In this document: piece by piece, positions 1 through 5,307 of the stretch | How the letters are laid out: the number at the start of each line of letters is the position of its first letter | How positions within the stretch are numbered: the first letter of the stretch is position 1 | Source of the DNA: Acidobacteriota bacterium | GTDB taxonomy: Bacteria > Acidobacteriota > Terriglobia > Terriglobales > Acidobacteriaceae | DNA length: 5,342 nucleotides | Assembly (NCBI GenBank): GCA_021805265.1 | Contig: JAJZFR010000439.1 | Location: 1 to 5,342 of the forward strand | Reading direction: 5' to 3' | Notes under the pieces: generated by a model | The model's input: the letters and a program-made list of their open reading frames with translations, nothing else | What the model was told of the DNA's origin: nothing | Databases searched by the model: none | Translations under genes and position numbers: made by a program

Positions 1-1670
1 GACTTCGAGAGCACGGGCTTCCAGGTCTCGCGCACCGCGTCATAGGCCGAGAGGACAGGCTCGTCCAGCATGGCCTGCACAATTTCGTGCGGCGAGTGAG
101 CCTGATAGAGCGGCTCGATCAGCGGCTGAACCACCGAGACCGTGCCGTCGTAGCTGCGCGCGTCGCTCCAGTTCTCAAGATAGTGGGTGGCGGGAATGTG
201 CCACTCGGCCTCGAAGCCGGTCTCGTCCAGGTGCAGGCCGAGATGGACGGTGAGCTTCGCTTTGGCCATGGCGGCCTTGAAGTTGAGATCGGCGGGCGCG
301 TCGTAGAGCGGGTTCACGTTGAGCATCAGCAGCCAGTCAACCTTGCCCGCCCAGAGGTCGCTCGTCAATTCCTTCAGTTGCGCGCCCTGCAGGGTCGGCA
401 TCGGGGTGACCGAGTCGGTGAAGAAGACCGTCTTGCCGGTGTTGCCGAGGGCCTGATTGATCTGCATGGCGAGCGAAACCACTGCCGGGTGCTGCTGCTC
501 TCCGGCGATCACCACCGAGCGACCCGCATTGGCCTTGAGGTCGGCTGCGAGCGCCTTGAGATACTGCGCCTGCTCTGGGGTCCAGGCATGGGTCCAGGCA
601 TAGCCGGGAACCGTGGTCTCGATGCCCAGCGCGCGAGCGAGCGCCGCCGTGAAGGCGGGAACTTCGCTCGGACGGAGCGCGAGCCTGTGCTCGGCCTTGA
701 GTCCGGTCGTGGTGGTGGTCGATTCGACCACGTACATGCGGTTCAGCGTGGCGTCCTTCGCCTCCCCGGCCAGCTTGCGCTTGGCGGCATACTGGCGCGT
801 GAGCTGGTGGAAGCCGGGAAAGCCCGCTCCCGAGAGAAAATCGGCGTCGAGGGAGAGAATCACGTCAGCCTCGGCCACCGAGTACTGGACATCGCGGTCG
901 CCCAGAACCGCGCGTACGGAGTCGCGATTCACCGCGTCGTACTGGACGAACTTCGCCCTGGGATAGATGGCCTGGGCCTCTTTCCACTGGCGGGCGAGCG
1001 TGGGCGAGGTGACGGTCGAGCTGAGGATGTAAATGCCCTCGCCGCCATTGGCCTTCCCGGCGATCAGACGCTCGCGCCACTCTTCCATGAACTCGACCCA
1101 CTCGCGGTCTTCGCCGCGCCGGGAGGTCTTCTGAGAGCGGTCCGGATCGTACATCTGAAGCAGAGTGCCCTGGGTGAACGGGTCCGAGGAGCCGTGATTG
1201 TAGCTGTGATCGGGGTTGCCATCGACCTTGATCGGACGGTAGGCGTCCGACTTGACCAGCAGCGGCACGCTGCCCATGGCGAAGGGAAATGCCGTGGCGA
1301 AGTAGTTGGGCTTGCCCAGGATCAGGTCTTCGGGAGCCTTGATGTAGGGGTAGATCGGCTCGTCCGGCTGCTTGGTGCAACCGGCCAGGCCAGCCATGGC
1401 CATGGACGCGCCCATCAGCTTCATGAAACCGCGCCGCGAGACGGGATCGATCCACTCCTGCGCCGCATCGGGGAACTCTTTGGCGACCGCTGCCTCAAAC
1501 TCGGGGGTTCCGGCCAGCTCGTCGATCGAGCGCCAGTACTTCTTTCCCTTGAGCCCCTTCATCTCGCGCCGAACCTCGGCCAGCGTCAGCGCGCTCGAGG
1601 AGGCATCGTTTTTCCCGTTTGCTGTCTGCATGGCATCTTTCCCAATTTCCATACCGGATTGGTGACTCAT
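1..1670 (-). CDS. actB: ActB subunit of alternative complex III, partial (3' end beyond window)
   Basis: This encodes the large periplasmic iron-sulfur, molybdopterin-oxidoreductase-like subunit of alternative complex III, which oxidises quinol and passes electrons to cytochrome c or an oxidase. I translated 556 codons by hand from ATG at 1670 with no stop; the frame leaves the window still open. About 75 residues precede a Tat-like SRRGFMK motif (residues 78-84), a hydrophobic Met/Ala/Gly stretch and a lipobox-like LAGC (Cys98), the layout of the family often annotated as TAT-variant-translocated molybdopterin oxidoreductase. Cys98 is the only cysteine in the visible part, so there is no N-terminal Fe-S motif. 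This fits the known cofactor-free B1 half; the cluster-binding B2 half would lie beyond the left edge (family length roughly 1000 aa). The start overlaps the actA stop in ATGA, implying translational coupling; a GAGG lies about 13 nt upstream. Residues 358-365 contain a 4-codon tandem duplication. Confidence 0.93.
   Translation of the reverse strand, partial: MSHQSGMEIGKDAMQTANGKNDASSSALTLAEVRREMKGLKGKKYWRSIDELAGTPEFEAAVAKEFPDAAQEWIDPVSRRGFMKLMGASMAMAGLAGCTKQPDEPIYPYIKAPEDLILGKPNYFATAFPFAMGSVPLLVKSDAYRPIKVDGNPDHSYNHGSSDPFTQGTLLQMYDPDRSQKTSRRGEDREWVEFMEEWRERLIAGKANGGEGIYILSSTVTSPTLARQWKEAQAIYPRAKFVQYDAVNRDSVRAVLGDRDVQYSVAEADVILSLDADFLSGAGFPGFHQLTRQYAAKRKLAGEAKDATLNRMYVVESTTTTTGLKAEHRLALRPSEVPAFTAALARALGIETTVPGYAWTHAWTPEQAQYLKALAADLKANAGRSVVIAGEQQHPAVVSLAMQINQALGNTGKTVFFTDSVTPMPTLQGAQLKELTSDLWAGKVDWLLMLNVNPLYDAPADLNFKAAMAKAKLTVHLGLHLDETGFEAEWHIPATHYLENWSDARSYDGTVSVVQPLIEPLYQAHSPHEIVQAMLDEPVLSAYDAVRETWKPVLSK
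578..601 (-). repeat. 12-bp perfect tandem duplication inside actB
   Basis: GGGTCCAGGCAT occurs twice back to back (578-589 and 590-601, plus-strand reading). It keeps the frame and adds four codons, giving AWTHAWTP at ActB residues 358-365. It looks like a small slippage or duplication event in a surface stretch of the cofactor-free half. Confidence 0.85.
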
Positions 1671-2545
1671 CGGTGGCATACCTCGCAGCTCGACAGCTCG
1701 CGCGGAGCGCGGATGTGGTAGTGATCGACCAGGAAGTTGCCCAGGGCACGCTGGCTGGTGAACCGGGTGTAGCTGACGGCTGCGGGCGCGACCATGGCCG
1801 AGTCTGCCGACTCTGTGGTGCCGGTCGCCGGGCTTCCGGGCATGGCCGGCATCTGGAGGGCGGCGACATTGGCCACTCCTGTACTCTCCGGATCCCTGGT
1901 TACGCAGTTCACACTCTGTGCCGTCGGTACGCCGGATTTGGCATCCCCAACCGAGCACCAGACGGGCTTCTCGGTCGAGGGGCCTTCCCAGGCCATGTTG
2001 TAAATCTGGTTGGTCGGTCGCAGGTTCTTGCCTGGGTTTCGATGGCAGTTCAGGCACCACTCCATCTGCAGCGTGTTCTGCGCATACATCAGCGGCATCA
2101 GGTCCACGCGGCCATGACAGCTTGCGCAGCCGATGCCCTTGTTCACGTGGATCGAGTGGTTGAAGTAGACGTAGTCCGGCAGGTCGTGAACCTTGGTCCA
2201 GGCGATGGATTCGCCGGTCGCCCAGCTATGGCGGACAGGCTCGAGCAGGCCCGCGTTGGTCCATATCTGCGAGTGGCAGTTGATGCAGGTCTTGGTCGGC
2301 GGAATCCCGGCGTAGCTCGATTTCTCGACCGAGGTGTGGCAGTACTGACACTGCAAACCCAGGCCCTGTACGTGATGCTTGTGGCTGAACGGTACCGGCT
2401 GGTCTGGTCTCTGCCCCTGCCGCGTCACCCACGGGGAGCGCTGCAACTGATCGAGCGTAACGCCGAGGGCGATCACGATCAATCCCGTAAGAATCAGACT
2501 CATCCGTGCCAGCGCGTTCGAGCTGCGGTCAAAAATCTGCGCCAT
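1667..2545 (-). CDS. actA: ActA, membrane-anchored pentaheme cytochrome c of alternative complex III
   Basis: This 292-aa protein carries electrons within alternative complex III on the periplasmic side. Five CXXCH haem c motifs are visible: CQYCH 66-70, CINCH 87-91, CASCH 140-144, CLNCH 164-168 and CEVCH 287-291, the last two residues before the end. Five haems match the known ActA of Rhodothermus marinus. Residues about 15-33 form one hydrophobic segment without a clear cleavage site, so it is probably an N-terminal membrane anchor. Further histidines (for example H55, H57, H58, H130, H133, H275, H277) could be distal haem ligands. Between haems 4 and 5 lies a low-complexity stretch (about 195-260) rich in Pro, Ala, Ser and Thr, with two non-haem cysteines (C197, C214); it looks like an insertion compared with the compact family layout as I recall it. 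The start has a GGGA about 8-9 nt upstream. The stop overlaps the actB start by 4 nt. It is probably the first gene of the act operon. Confidence 0.93.
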   Translation of the reverse strand: MAQIFDRSSNALARMSLILTGLIVIALGVTLDQLQRSPWVTRQGQRPDQPVPFSHKHHVQGLGLQCQYCHTSVEKSSYAGIPPTKTCINCHSQIWTNAGLLEPVRHSWATGESIAWTKVHDLPDYVYFNHSIHVNKGIGCASCHGRVDLMPLMYAQNTLQMEWCLNCHRNPGKNLRPTNQIYNMAWEGPSTEKPVWCSVGDAKSGVPTAQSVNCVTRDPESTGVANVAALQMPAMPGSPATGTTESADSAMVAPAAVSYTRFTSQRALGNFLVDHYHIRAPRELSSCEVCHR

Positions 2546-2673
2546 GAATGTTTCCCTGCTTCCGGTTTTCTTGCGAACGCACGTTTCCCGTAACCGTTCG
2601 CAGTCTTTGCTTGTGCAGCATTACCGGACAGGAATCCCGGCTGTGCTGTGGTCGTGGAACGAGATGGAGCAAA

Positions 2674-2690
2674 CTCGTACTAGCTCGTAC
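2674..2690. repeat. 7-bp direct repeat with 10-bp phasing upstream of actA
   Basis: CTCGTAC occurs at 2674-2680 and again at 2684-2690, starting exactly one helical turn apart, about 130-145 bp upstream of the actA start. Repeats with this phasing can be binding half-sites for a regulator. They would lie inside the leader if the promoter proposed at 2765-2792 is right. Chance is a realistic alternative. Confidence 0.35.
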
Positions 2691-2723
2691 AAGGAAGTTT
2701 GGATGCAAAACCCCGGGATGACG

Positions 2724-2741
2724 TCCACAAATTCATGTGGA
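2724..2741. promoter_or_regulatory. 18-bp palindrome TCCACA-N6-TGTGGA upstream of actA
   Basis: Two perfect 6-bp arms (2724-2729 and 2736-2741) flank a 6-bp spacer, AATTCA. The size and spacing resemble an operator for a dimeric helix-turn-helix regulator. No T-run follows the dyad on either strand (on the minus strand the T-run precedes it), so it does not read as an intrinsic terminator. It lies about 180 bp upstream of actA and just downstream of a candidate promoter, where a repressor could act. The cognate regulator is not identifiable from this window. Confidence 0.4.
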
Positions 2742-2764
2742 AAAACAGACATCCTACGGAAACA

Positions 2765-2792
2765 AATATAGCAGCGATGGGCGGGGAATGAA
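2765..2792 (-). promoter_or_regulatory. Candidate sigma70-type promoter for actAB
   Basis: On the minus strand, TTCATT (2787-2792) is followed after 16 bp by TATATT (2765-2770). The -10 matches the consensus at 5 of 6 positions, the -35 at only 3 of 6. It sits in the most AT-rich part of the gap and would start transcription near 2758, giving a leader of about 210 nt before actA. The weak -35 and slightly short spacer keep this tentative. Confidence 0.3.
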
Positions 2793-3011
2793 CACCGGCG
2801 CGACCCTCTTCGACGAAAAATGCAAGTGTCGGGGTGGGAGAGAAGCATTTGAAAAGAAAGCACTTTACCGATCCGGGAAACCGCGCAGAGGGGATGGCCT
2901 GCGGCCCGCGTCTCACCAATTGGGAAAAAATGTTGGATGCGATGGTGGCACAATTTGCGGTCGATTCCGAGAGCACCACAACATACTGTATGGGATGGGC
3001 GATTCTGCTGC

Positions 3012-3068
3012 TCGGCGCGCGAATGAGGCCGCGCTTTGGGCATTCCTTTCAATCCTTTCGCGCGCCGA
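3012..3068. repeat. 12-bp perfect inverted repeat with 33-nt loop in the intergenic gap
   Basis: TCGGCGCGCGAA (3012-3023) is the exact reverse complement of TTCGCGCGCCGA (3057-3068). An outer imperfect pairing (3001-3007 with 3075-3081, one mismatch) could extend the structure across an internal loop to about 81 nt. No T-run follows on either strand, so it is not a textbook intrinsic terminator. It could be a 3'-end stabilising hairpin for the bufC transcript, a small structured RNA, or a mobile repeat such as a REP or MITE remnant. The symmetry itself is certain; its role is not. Confidence 0.6.
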
Positions 3069-3122
3069 CTGTCTCAGATTCCGACACGGATGGCTCCTGT
3101 GGGAATCGCTGAAGCCCGTTTC

Positions 3123-3171
3123 TCCCGTTCTGGGGCCGAGCGGGAACTCTGCTCTGTCGGGCCTTGCAGAG
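3123..3171 (-). terminator. Two adjacent weak hairpins just past the bufC stop
   Basis: About 25-75 nt after the bufC stop there are two small dyads. One is 3147-3152 with 3166-3171 (CTCTGC/GCAGAG, 13-nt loop). The other is 3123-3130 with 3138-3145 (8-bp stem with one mismatch in the minus-strand RNA, 7-nt loop). They lie where the operon transcript would be expected to end, but neither has a following U-run. They may mark a Rho-dependent end or be incidental in GC-rich DNA. Confidence 0.2.
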
Positions 3172-3195
3172 GGGACGCAGTCTACCCGGACCCGG

Positions 3196-4017
3196 TCAGC
3201 AAATCCAGCCAAGCTGCCCGGCGAGGGCCAGCGTTTGCTGGAGGGCGCGGATACGATCTTCGGCGCTGCCGGCGTGTGGAGGAGATTCGAGGCAGGCATT
3301 GACCGCTTCCGCGAGCGTGCGGTTGCGTTGCAGGGCATCCAGTATCCGGAAGGCGAATTTGTCGAGTCTGCGGTAGTAGACCAGGCCATCGACGCGATGG
3401 ACGGCGAGATAGATTTTGCGAGGGCGAATCGTGGGCAGAGTCTTACCCGAGCGGTCGGGCGATTCGCCCTCCTTGTGATGAACGGCGACGACCAGATCGT
3501 CCACATTCCAGCCGAGGTCGAGCAGCCGGAGGTGGGGTTGGAGGCATAGCGGGGAGTCTGCGCCGAGGGACGCGATCCTCTCGGGGGAGAGGGGTGGTCG
3601 GGATGCGGCGTCGAAGCTCTCGATATAGGCCCACTCGAGGCGGGCGGCATCGACTGCGGCGCGCCAGCGTTTGCCCCCATGGTGCGGATTGGTGGCGAGC
3701 CAGGCAGGAAGGGAACGGCTGAGGTTTCGCAGCGTCCAGGAGCGGGAGGGATGAGCGATGAGATAGGCGTCGATCAAGGCAGCGAATCGCTGCCTGCCGA
3801 CAATGGCGCGGAGGGCAGGAAAGTCTTCGGCGACGGCTTCGCGCAGACGCGCCCAGCAGGAACGTCGATAGATGTCGAGTCTTTGCTGTGCGTTCAGCCG
3901 AGGGCTGTCGGAGAGGTAGTCGCGCGCACCCTGCTCGCGCGCACCCGGCACTGCTGCCGCATCGGGCGGGACGCGAAGATCGCCGAGCATCCTGCGTTGC
4001 AGCTCAAGCAGCGTCAT
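3196..4017 (-). CDS. bufC: DUF2063-type partner protein of the MNIO enzyme (BufC/HvfC-like)
   Basis: This 273-aa protein belongs to the family annotated as putative DNA-binding domain-containing protein (DUF2063). In MNIO operons it acts as the partner that presents the precursor peptide to the iron enzyme, so the DNA-binding name is probably misleading here. The N-terminal domain (about 1-110) shows the family signatures: RLDIYRR 46-52, LREAVAEDFPALRAIVG 58-74, HPSRSWTLRNL 89-99 and LPAWL 103-107. After a DAARLEWAY stretch (123-131) comes a C-terminal half (about 150-273) with alternating beta segments and a final helical part resembling a winged-helix-like module. There is no signal peptide, so it is cytoplasmic. 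The start overlaps bufB by 14 nt and has GGAG about 8 nt upstream, which favours this ATG and implies coupled translation. No further gene follows it closely. Confidence 0.88.
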   Translation of the reverse strand: MTLLELQRRMLGDLRVPPDAAAVPGAREQGARDYLSDSPRLNAQQRLDIYRRSCWARLREAVAEDFPALRAIVGRQRFAALIDAYLIAHPSRSWTLRNLSRSLPAWLATNPHHGGKRWRAAVDAARLEWAYIESFDAASRPPLSPERIASLGADSPLCLQPHLRLLDLGWNVDDLVVAVHHKEGESPDRSGKTLPTIRPRKIYLAVHRVDGLVYYRRLDKFAFRILDALQRNRTLAEAVNACLESPPHAGSAEDRIRALQQTLALAGQLGWIC

Positions 4018-4885
4018 GATTCATCTCCACGGTCGCTGCCGACGATTCCGGAATCGCTGCGGGCAGGTATTGGTTGGCCTTGAGCGCCTCGTCGTGGACC
4101 TCGTCGAAGCCGGGAATTCTGTCGTCCCATTCGAGCAGGGTTGCGGTGCGTCCGCAGCGGGCGATGGCGCGCTGGTAGAGCCTCCAGACGGGATCGAGCA
4201 CGGGATGGTCGTGGGTATCGAGACGATATTTTTCGAACTTCGAGTGGCCCGCGATGTGAATCTGGGCAACGCGCTCGGGGGCAACGGCGTTGACATAATC
4301 GAAGGGATCGAAGCCGTGATTCCAGGAGGAGACGTAGATGTTGTTCACGTCGAGAAGAATGCCGCAGTCGGCCGCCTCGACGACCTCGTTGAGGAACTGC
4401 CACTCGGTCATTTCAGAGGCGTGAAACTCGGCGTAGCTGCTGACGTTTTCAACGGCGATGGGAAGCTCGAGAAAGTCCTGCGCTTCGCGAATGTTGGCTG
4501 CGGTCTTGCGGACCGCTTCCCAGGTGTAGGGCAGTGGCAGCAGGTCGTGGGAGTAGGTGCCATCGACGCTGCCCCAGCAGAGATGGTCGGAGAGCCACGG
4601 AGTGTTCGTCCGCCGGGTGAGCGACTTGAGCCGTCTGAGATGGTCACGATTGAGCCGGTCGGCAGAGCCGAAATACAGCGAGACGCCATGCTGGACGACG
4701 CGATATTGCTCGAGGATGCGATCGAGCATCCGGAGCGGCAGGCCGCCATCGACCATGTAGTTTTCCGAGATGATTTCAAACCAGTCCACGGTTGGATTTC
4801 GGGAGAGGATGTGGTCGTAGTGCGGAATGCGCAGGCCGACGCCTACGCCGTAATCCGTGTATCCGTTGAAGCGATTGGCAGGCAT
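4004..4885 (-). CDS. bufB: DUF692 multinuclear non-heme iron oxidase (MNIO), BufB/HvfB-like
   Basis: This 293-aa enzyme is a full-length DUF692 protein with a TIM-barrel fold. Characterised members (MbnB, TglH, BufB) use two or three iron ions and O2 to modify cysteines in a ribosomal peptide. Visible family motifs in order: GVGLR 15-19, WFEIISENYM 35-44, HGVSL 66-70, SDHLCW 99-104, LPLPY 116-120, AVENVSSY 144-151, LLDVNNIYVSSWNHGFD 177-193, QIHIAGH 208-214, DTHDHPV 223-229 and LLEWDDRIP 250-258. The His, Asp and Glu residues in these motifs include the expected metal ligands (E37, H66, H101, E146, D179, H210, D223, H225, E252 are candidates); none of the motifs looks broken. There is no signal peptide, so it acts in the cytoplasm before export of the precursor. 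The start has only a weak GAG upstream, in contrast to the good site of the precursor gene. Assignment to the family is near certain; the exact product is not. Confidence 0.95.
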   Translation of the reverse strand: MPANRFNGYTDYGVGVGLRIPHYDHILSRNPTVDWFEIISENYMVDGGLPLRMLDRILEQYRVVQHGVSLYFGSADRLNRDHLRRLKSLTRRTNTPWLSDHLCWGSVDGTYSHDLLPLPYTWEAVRKTAANIREAQDFLELPIAVENVSSYAEFHASEMTEWQFLNEVVEAADCGILLDVNNIYVSSWNHGFDPFDYVNAVAPERVAQIHIAGHSKFEKYRLDTHDHPVLDPVWRLYQRAIARCGRTATLLEWDDRIPGFDEVHDEALKANQYLPAAIPESSAATVEMNHDAA

Positions 4886-4915
4886 GATTTTCTCGTGTGG
4901 GTAGAGTTTGAATGA

Positions 4916-4948
4916 CTTCGCGGAGGCGCCGGGAGCGGCTCCGCGAAG
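4916..4948 (-). promoter_or_regulatory. Strong hairpin between the precursor gene and bufB
   Basis: CTTCGCGGAG (4916-4925) and CTCCGCGAAG (4939-4948) are perfect 10-bp arms around a 13-nt loop, inside which three further GC pairs can form after one mismatch. It lies 16 nt past the precursor stop and 30 nt before the bufB start, filling much of the 79-nt gap. No U-run follows on the minus strand, so full termination is unlikely. A partial terminator or an RNase-blocking 3' hairpin that keeps precursor mRNA in excess over enzyme mRNA is the natural reading, but this is inference. Confidence 0.65.
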
Positions 4949-4964
4949 CGCGGCGAAAGCGGGT

Positions 4965-5243
4965 CTACTTGCCCATCGGCTTCGAGCCGTCGGTGGCGCA
5001 ATCGCCCTTGCCCTTGCAGGAGTTCTTTCCCGGGTGCTTGCCGCCGCCCTGGCCCTTGCAATCGTTCATCCCCTTGCAGGCGTGCTTGGGCAGGGGAGCC
5101 TTGTCGGCAGCGGCAAGGAGCAGGCTGGCGCTGATCCGGGTTGCGCCGTGGGTGGGCTGCGCCTCCAGGCGAGCGGTCGCGCCGCCCATCAGTCCGGCCA
5201 GAGCTGCGGAGAGTGCAAGGGTGTGGATGGTTTTCGAGTTCAT
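4965..5243 (-). CDS. Secreted Cys/Lys/Gly-rich precursor peptide of the MNIO operon (BufA/HvfA-like)
   Basis: This 92-aa protein is the likely substrate of the DUF692 enzyme encoded next to it. Residues 1-28 look like a Sec signal peptide: a short basic start, a hydrophobic stretch TLALSAALAGLMGGA (9-22 region), then possible cleavage after ATA24 or LEA28. A linker (about 29-52) leads to a C-terminal core of Lys, Gly and Cys with four cysteines: C56 and C62 in CKGMNDCKG, C76 and C82 in CKGKGDC, each pair in a C-X5-C arrangement. CKG occurs three times, mirrored at DNA level by three TGCAAGGG copies. Known bufferins of the DUF2282 type carry a different core (CYG/NDC-like), and HvfA has EGKCG-like repeats; this one fits the CKG-repeat precursors commonly found beside DUF692 genes. 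I infer copper or other metal handling outside the cytoplasm after modification and export. AAAGGA 7 nt upstream supports the start. Confidence 0.85.
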   Translation of the reverse strand: MNSKTIHTLALSAALAGLMGGATARLEAQPTHGATRISASLLLAAADKAPLPKHACKGMNDCKGQGGGKHPGKNSCKGKGDCATDGSKPMGK

Positions 5244-5250
5244 GTCGATT

Positions 5251-5256
5251 TCCTTT
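5251..5256 (-). promoter_or_regulatory. Strong ribosome binding site of the precursor gene
   Basis: The minus strand reads AAAGGA with a 7-nt gap to the ATG at 5243, a close match to the Shine-Dalgarno consensus. It fixes the start of the precursor and is clearly better than the site before bufB, consistent with making more peptide than enzyme. Confidence 0.7.
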
Positions 5257-5266
5257 CGTGGCTGGG

Positions 5267-5293
5267 CCGGCTTCCACTCGTGAGCGGAACCGG
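5267..5293. promoter_or_regulatory. Long imperfect palindrome upstream of the precursor gene
   Basis: The core TTCCACTC-GT-GAGCGGAA (5272-5289) is symmetric at 7 of 8 positions per arm. CCGG flanks (5267-5270 and 5290-5293) continue the symmetry if one C is bulged. It lies 24-50 bp before the ATG. The short centre suits a DNA operator for a dimeric regulator better than an RNA hairpin, though a leader hairpin is possible. No promoter boxes could be assigned with confidence nearby. Confidence 0.4.
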
Positions 5294-5307
5294 ACGTTGC
5301 GGATTTC

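Larger units (their letters stand above)
2546..3195. other. Intergenic region between the modified-peptide operon and the act operon
   Basis: These 650 bp contain no coding region I can support. Reading frames here give Arg/Ser/Cys-rich proteins with no recognisable motif, and the open frames on the plus strand are continuations of frames antisense to bufC. The act-proximal half (about 2690-2870) is visibly richer in A and T than the genes, as expected for a promoter region. The bufC-proximal half holds GC-rich inverted repeats. The elements I could pick out are listed separately. Confidence 0.7.

Noticed and set aside
87..1721. A 544-codon open frame on the plus strand.
   Set aside because: It is exactly antisense to actB, whose translation is clearly a real family member. 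The plus-strand product is Arg/Gly/Val-rich with no recognisable domain, as expected of an antisense frame in GC-rich coding DNA.
2918..2938. CCAATTGG with a following A-run and TTGG, considered as a terminator for the bufC transcript.
   Set aside because: In the minus-strand RNA the U-run is not preceded by a stem of meaningful length; only 3-4 bp could pair.
2946..2958. TGGCAC followed by TTGC on the plus strand, resembling a sigma54 promoter.
   Set aside because: The GG and GC elements are two bases closer than the strict sigma54 spacing, and no plus-strand gene lies downstream.
2621..3052. A 143-codon minus-strand frame in the intergenic gap that might be an extra gene.
   Set aside because: The product is rich in Arg, Ser, Cys and His without motif or membrane segment, there is no good ribosome site, and it runs through the best promoter-like and palindromic DNA.
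2834..3112. A 92-codon plus-strand frame in the gap, beginning MGEKHLKRK.
   Set aside because: Composition and lack of any recognisable motif or operon context argue against it; it also spans the 12-bp inverted repeat.
4016..4915. A 299-codon open frame on the plus strand.
   Set aside because: It is antisense to the DUF692 gene, which carries all family motifs. The product shows Val/Gly/Asp-rich shadow composition and no own features.
4843..5277. A 144-codon minus-strand frame overlapping the precursor gene.
   Set aside because: It is an Arg/Pro/Ala-rich shadow in another frame. The 92-aa frame has a signal peptide, a cysteine core and an ideal ribosome site.
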